This document shows positions 58,668 through 64,000 of a stretch of DNA of 64,000 nt, piece after piece. The stretch covers positions 1-64,000 of the forward strand of contig JAZKJV010006937.1 in NCBI GenBank assembly GCA_037367405.1, written 5' to 3'. The DNA is from Ottelia alismoides. Lineage: Eukaryota > Streptophyta > Magnoliopsida > Alismatales > Hydrocharitaceae. The notes under the pieces were generated by a model. That model was not told where the DNA came from. It saw nothing but the letters and a program-made list of their open reading frames with translations, and made no database searches. Every line of letters begins with the position of its first letter. The stretch's first letter is position 1. Made by a program: the position numbers and the translations under genes.

Positions 58668-59267
58668 GGGCGGAGCATTGAGCTCGACCCAGCACAACTC
58701 GAAAAACCAAGCCTAGGCCTGCCAATTCCCCTAGGGTCATGGACTGGGTCGAGGAGAAATCTCCAATTCCAATCTCTAAAGCTTAAAGCTTAAAGTGGAC
58801 GTATAATTATTGAAATCTTGAGTTCAAAACTTGAAATTGAATTCACATTTCTTTTGATTAAGTACTTTTCTGTTTGACCAAGCTGACACATTTGTATTAT
58901 TTAATATGTTAATTTGTTGTTTTAATACTAATTTGATGTCATTTTATCATTAATGCAAATTATAGAGTAATTAACGTGGGGACATGGGGTGATTCTGGCC
59001 AACTCAGGTTCTTGTGGGTTTGGGGTAGGCCCGACTGGACTTTGAAACTCTAGATAATTTTTTTACTAGTTATGAGGGGTGGGGTTATGGGAGTGGAACC
59101 CTTAAAATGGGAGCACATTGCTGCTACCACTTTGAGTGGATTTAAAATTTTAGATAATTGGGGGCATGTGCCCGGCCCATATATATGTTGGGTTTAGGTC
59201 AGGTCCAGACTTTTGCGGGTTGAGTCATGGTCGAGTTCAGGCCGACCCAGCACAATACTCCAGCCTA
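58668..59267. mobile_element. hAT-like element, family E, 600 bp, perfect target duplication
   Basis: tacatttata occurs at 58658-58667 and again at 59268-59277, containing a perfect 8-bp duplication. The inverted ends are gggcggagcattgagc on the left and, read inward from the right, ggctggagtattgtgc. Subterminal DNA on both sides repeats gacccagcac and gggtcgag/gggtttag words. Confidence 0.82.
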
Positions 59268-59552
59268 TACATTTATATTCATTTCAAAATTAATACGGAT
59301 GTAAATACATATATTTCTATTTTTCACTTAAATTTTAGATAACCAATCTATATATCTTTATAAGTCGTATCGAATCTAGTTGATTTCATATTCGTCTCAG
59401 TGTATGATCTTACATTTTCAAATTTATTGATATATGTAGTCATGATTATTTTTATTATAAAATAAATATCAATAACTCAACCACGGTCGGTCCTAAGCTT
59501 GTGTAAATTGAGAAAGGTTGTGTATTAGACAGTCGACATTTGGCATAAGAGA

Positions 59553-59615
59553 GGTAAATTCCTAAATAGTATTCTTTTTAGGAAAACTATTTAGGAATTT
59601 GTCTCAAAATAGTTC
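59553..59615. repeat. Short palindromic insert, copy 2
   Basis: aaattcctaaatagt pairs with actatttaggaattt around a loop of about 15 nt. agttcggatctttt follows, as in copy 1 (52937-53010). Confidence 0.65.
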
Positions 59616-59849
59616 GGATCTTTTCAACATGGATTTAAACTAACATTTAGATTTTATTGGAGTGTTTCCTACCAGCGACGCATCGCATTAATCGAATGCC
59701 ACGAGAAGTTAGCAATGGATGCGACATCACTACCCATATGTGGTTCAAAATTTACAATGGTTCTTGCATGAGGAACATCGGCGAGTAGATAAGCTAAATT
59801 CAATGCATCATCATCAGGATGCAGACCATATTTTACAAGGGTTCTCGCA

Positions 59850-62010
59850 TGATTGATGCATGCGAGTAAAGAAGTCGGTACAAAGATGTTGCAAAGGAAG
59901 TTGTGGATAGTTGGTTGGAATATTGGCTCTTTGACTGGCAAATCGATGGAGATTGTATATACGATGGAAAAAAGGAAGATTCAGATACAATGTCTCCAAG
60001 AGACAAAATGGGTTGGAGAGAAAGTAAGGGAGATTGAGAAGACATGCTTTAAACTTTGATATTAATGTAAAGATAAGGAAATGAATAGTGTTGGATCGGT
60101 TGTTCATAAGGAGTTCAAGGATTATGTGGTTGATGTGCAAAAATTGGGGGATCGGAACATTTTGCTAAAATTGATGCTCAAAAAATAAATCTTGAATATC
60201 ATCTCAATTTATACGCTGCAAAATATTTTAGATGAAAGGATTAAATAAGCTTTTTGGGAGGATTTGGATAAGATTATACAACGAATCCTACATAAAGATA
60301 TGTTGCATGGGTGGAGACCTTAATGGGCATGAGGGAAAGGACGCTTCAGGGTATGCTAGTGTTCATGGAGGCCATGACTTCGGGGATAGAAATGAACATG
60401 GAAAAACCATTCTGGATTTTGTAATGGCTTATGATCTTTTCACAAAAAACACTCTCTTCAAGTAGGGGGAGGAGCATTTATTACTTGTAAGAGTGTCCCA
60501 ACTAGAATGCGGATAGATTACTTCACATTGAGGAGAAGAGATCGATTGTGTTGCAAAAACTGTAAAGTAATCACAGGAGGGAGTTTGACAACCCAACATC
60601 GCGTGTTATCATTGACGTGCAAATAAAAGGGCTGGTAAACAAAAGGGGGTTTTCCAATATCACTGGAACTAGATGGTGGAAGCTTTAATAAAGCAATCAA
60701 GCTTTAGGGAGAAGGTTTTAGAAAACTTATTTTGAGATTGTAACGGAAGTGCAAATGAGATATGTGAGGCAGCAGCACCTTATATCCAATGGTAGCCAAA
60801 GAGATGCTAGGCGAAGCGAAGGGAGGAGCTCCATACCAAAAGGAGGCTTGGTGGTAGAGTGGAGGGATGCAAGAGAGGCTCAAAATTAAAAGAGTATGTT
60901 TTAAAGCTATGTCTAAGGATAGAATAGCTGAAAACATGATAATGTACATAGTAGCGAAGAATAGCGTAAAGAAGGCTGTAAGCGAAGCTAAGTCAAAAGT
61001 TTATGCAGTTTTGTACAAAAATCTCGATTCTAAGCAGGGGTAGAAGGATATGTTCAAGCTGGCCAAAGCAAGAGAAAGAAAGACCAAAGCCCTTTCTCAA
61101 GTGAGCATTGAGGATGAGGAAGGTCACATGCTTGTTTTTGGAAGAATATAGAGACGGGATGGGACTAGCTTTTTCATAAGCTTCTTATTTGGGAAGGAAA
61201 TAGAGAGGTCGCTTCGGGAGATCTAGCTAATAGTGAAAGTTACTTGAATCGTGCAAGCTATAGATGAATACAAAGAAAGGAAGTAGACGATGTTTTTAAG
61301 GTTATGAGACCTAGGAAAGGTGTAGGACCTGATGACATTCCTTTAGACATATGGACAGTTTTCGATGTGCATGATTTGACTTGGCATACAAATTTATTCA
61401 GTGTTATTTGGATAAGCAAAAAAATGTCTGAAGATTGCAGGAGAAGCATCATTGTGCCTCTTTACGAGAACAAAGGGGGCATTCAAAATTGTTTAAATTG
61501 CAAAGATCTAAAGCCGATGAGCCATGCTATAAAAATTAAGAACGTGTGATCTAAAGAAGGTTGAGCCAAGTTTTCAAAGTGAAAGAAAACCAATTCGGAT
61601 TCATCAATGAACATTTATAGATCTAAAGGAAGAACCTCCATATGACTTTAATTGAATTGTAGAAGACTTATGATTCAGTCACAAGGGAAGTATTTTGGAA
61701 AGTTTTGGAGAAGAGACAAGTACATATCCTATACTTTAACATCATAAAGGATATGTATGATAAGGCACCATCTTGTATAAGGATCTATTATGGGAAGACT
61801 GATTATTTTGACATCAAAATTAGTTTGCATCGAGGTTCAACGTTAAGTCCATTCCTTTTTAACTTTGATTATGGTCGAGTTGATAAGTCACATTCATGAC
61901 GAGATACCTTGGTATATGTTATTCGTTGATGATATTGCGTTGATTGATGAGATTAAAGATGGAGTAAATTGTTAGCAATGTGAGCTCGGGGCGAACCATT
62001 CCTACAATAA
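59850..62010 (+). mobile_element. RTE-type LINE, decayed (endonuclease and reverse transcriptase)
   Basis: The endonuclease motifs are GWNIGSLTGKSMEIV and CLQETKWVGEKVREI (about 59915-60030), GGDLNGHEGKDASGY and VHGGHDFGDRNEHGKTILDF (about 60312-60425) and RIDYFTLRR (about 60508-60535), the order seen in plant RTE elements. The reverse transcriptase part includes KGVGPDDIPLDIW (about 61315), then a HRGSTLSPFLFN block (about 61828-61865), and a final DDIALIDE (about 61930). Several stops and frameshifts occur. The 3' tail is not readable before the next element. Confidence 0.82.
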
Positions 62011-64000
62011 ATATTATTGTAATAAATGATTTATCAATAAAAGTTATTGATTATTTTTCACTCCCTTTCTGAGATTGAATGAATGAATGCACTATAAGGT
62101 CCCTCTGTACAATAAGGGTTATGTACCATGTCCAACTTGATGATCATACAGTTGTTGATTCATTAATTGAATCATAGAGGCTGATGCTTGGATGAATATC
62201 TAAGGAGTTAGATAGAGGACACATCAAGCATCATCAAATGATTGTTAAGTGATGATCTCCAGTATGAGTAGGAGATGGCAATCCTTTCTCATATGGCTGA
62301 TGTCTGACCGACCTCTTGATGTAGGTCCTCTGTATGGGAATAGTGATTCAGAGGTGTCAGATTAGTTGAGTCAATGGGTTGACTTAACGAGATTGAGATA
62401 ACCAAAGACCTATGTTGAATGTTGTCACAACAGGCAGGCATCCTCTGACCAGAGACAGGTGTGTTGCTATATGTTTGAGTGTGTACATTTGGCAGACCAA
62501 TAGGTTGATGACCTAGCCAAAGTCTATACACCGACGAGCTGGTGTGCATGTAAGGACATATGAGTAATACGATCTCTCAAAGGGATCATACAGGTTCACT
62601 TGTGAACCGAAAGACATGATCCCATTCATGAGATATTGGGACTGATCAAATTCCATGCATGGTCATCATGCTTTGGAAGCATGACATGAATTTGAAGGTA
62701 AGATATATGCTTTGGGAAAGCATATGATCTATACCAATTCCCAATGACCAAGATTGAGAAATTTAATAATCAAGCCCTGAAGATGACAGTGTAAAAAGTG
62801 ATCTATATCTTCAGGATGATCATAGGTCTTCCAGTATGCAGGATGTACATGTATTGGGAATACCTGAGGGTGATGTGATCATAAACGATTATATAACCAT
62901 GACGCTTCCATTCCGAGGGAGTGATGAAACAGATATGGATTTTAGTGACTCCTCTCAATAGAGAAGTAACCTGATCTTAGTCTACGTATTGGACATTGAT
63001 CTGAATAAGATTCAGATGCAATGAGAAGATTAGGTCTACGGTCTTGATTTGATCAAGGATATATGGGAGTTCCATGAGATATGGATTTGAGAAGTGATCT
63101 CAACATCCAAATCACTATATGTGGAACAATGCAATCGTCCTGTCCTTATCTCCAAGTATCTGAGGAGAAATCGCATTATTCTTGAAAGGATTCAAGAATA
63201 ATTCCATAGATCTAAGCATTAATGAATTGATGATTAAATGTGACTTAATCATCTTGATGTGTGTGGAAATCATCCAATATAATTTAATGTGATTTAGCTA
63301 TTGTGGATAAGAATGACGTGGATAACAATATCCAATTATTCATAATATATTATAAATGTGATTTATAATGTATTAGAGAGAGCTAATTATATTTTATATT
63401 TGTTGATTAATTATTAATGTGTATTGGATATACATTGTTTAATTAATTGTAAATGTAAATTATATTTTATTTTGGGTTGTGAATGTGATTCACAAAATTC
63501 CAATGGTAAGATTGCAATATTCTCAAAATTAATTATGAATTAATTTTGAAGAATAAATCACAACAAAAGTTGTTGGGAATAATAATGGAGATTTCCATGG
63601 AGATTTGCAATCTCATGAGATTTCATGAGATTGCCTCCACATGGAAACATGTGGACGACTACCAAGTCTTATATGGAATTGGTGACCGTCCACCATGTTG
63701 ACATGGGAGATGTAATCTCCATGTTGATTGTCTCCTTATTTGGTTGATCTAATTTAGGAATGAATTGTATTTGATTTATCAAATATATTTGATCTAAATT
63801 AAATCATAAATTTGTTGGCTTTTACCAACAACAATCTTGACTATCGGATTGAACATAAATCAATCTCATCCATTGATTTCATATGTCCCATGGATTGAGA
63901 TCCATGGATCCCAAAACCCTGTAAATAGAGAGGCATGCCATGCTCTCTAAGGCTATGCTATTGGAAGCACATCTCTCTCTCTCTCTCTCTCATTCTACAC
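62011..64000 (+). mobile_element. Probable LTR of a retrotransposon running off the right edge
   Basis: There is no coding sequence. The stretch has many short palindromes (caggttcacttgtgaacc, tgctttgggaaagcata). Near 63918 there is a TATA-like ctgtaaatagagagg, followed by a short leader and a CT microsatellite (63969-63991), as at a U3/R border. It begins somewhere around 61975-62030, where the RTE frame ends. No second LTR copy is in the window. Confidence 0.4.

Overview
This is nuclear DNA of a land plant, very probably a flowering plant. The evidence is two spliced plant genes with GT-AG introns, together with copia elements, L1-type and RTE-type LINEs, a tRNA-derived SINE, Mutator-like elements and many short hAT-type elements. 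There is no bacterial operon structure, CRISPR array or phage. I cannot name the species.

Only two host genes are supported, both on the + strand. (1) At 4459-7436 are the last six exons of a glutamate carboxypeptidase II-like gene of the plant AMP1/LAMP1 group (M28 peptidase). Its 5' exons lie outside the window. (2) At 16264-54640 is a complete IMP4 gene, a Brix-domain protein of the U3 snoRNP/small-subunit processome, preceded by a probable non-coding leader exon (about 15640-16005). Its nine coding exons total only 882 nt (293 aa) and are spread over 38.4 kb. Four introns (19.3, 6.2, 5.0 and 6.5 kb) are filled with nested transposons; the other four coding introns are 72-108 nt.

Layout. 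1-4271: degenerate copia (- strand) interrupted by a hAT-like element, then a LINE tail. 4459-7436: carboxypeptidase exons. 7437-15640: intergenic, with hairpin (foldback) elements, a Mutator-like element with a C-rich core, a Tourist-like MITE and an inverted-repeat element. 16551-35888 (IMP4 intron 2): nested hAT-like elements, a 182-bp tandem repeat carrying a SINE, two LINE remnants, an LTR retrotransposon with matching target duplications and a nested Mutator-like element, and a possible Tat-type LTR. 36158-42374 (intron 4): a 91-bp hAT element and a copia element split by an Ac/Ds-like element. 42681-47722 (intron 6): a LINE remnant and an ATATCG-rich repeat. 47830-54375 (intron 7): a recent 0.3-kb duplication, repeat elements and a LINE lacking its reverse transcriptase. 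54641-64000: intergenic, with hAT-like elements, a 118-bp tandem repeat, an RTE LINE and a probable LTR running off the right edge.

The strongest observations are the transposon-inflated but apparently intact IMP4 gene; several nested insertions with target duplications readable by eye, one with an uninterrupted paralogous empty site 0.4 kb away; several unrelated hAT-like families built on the same plan of iterated subterminal words; and hairpin elements with 54-bp arms differing at a single base.
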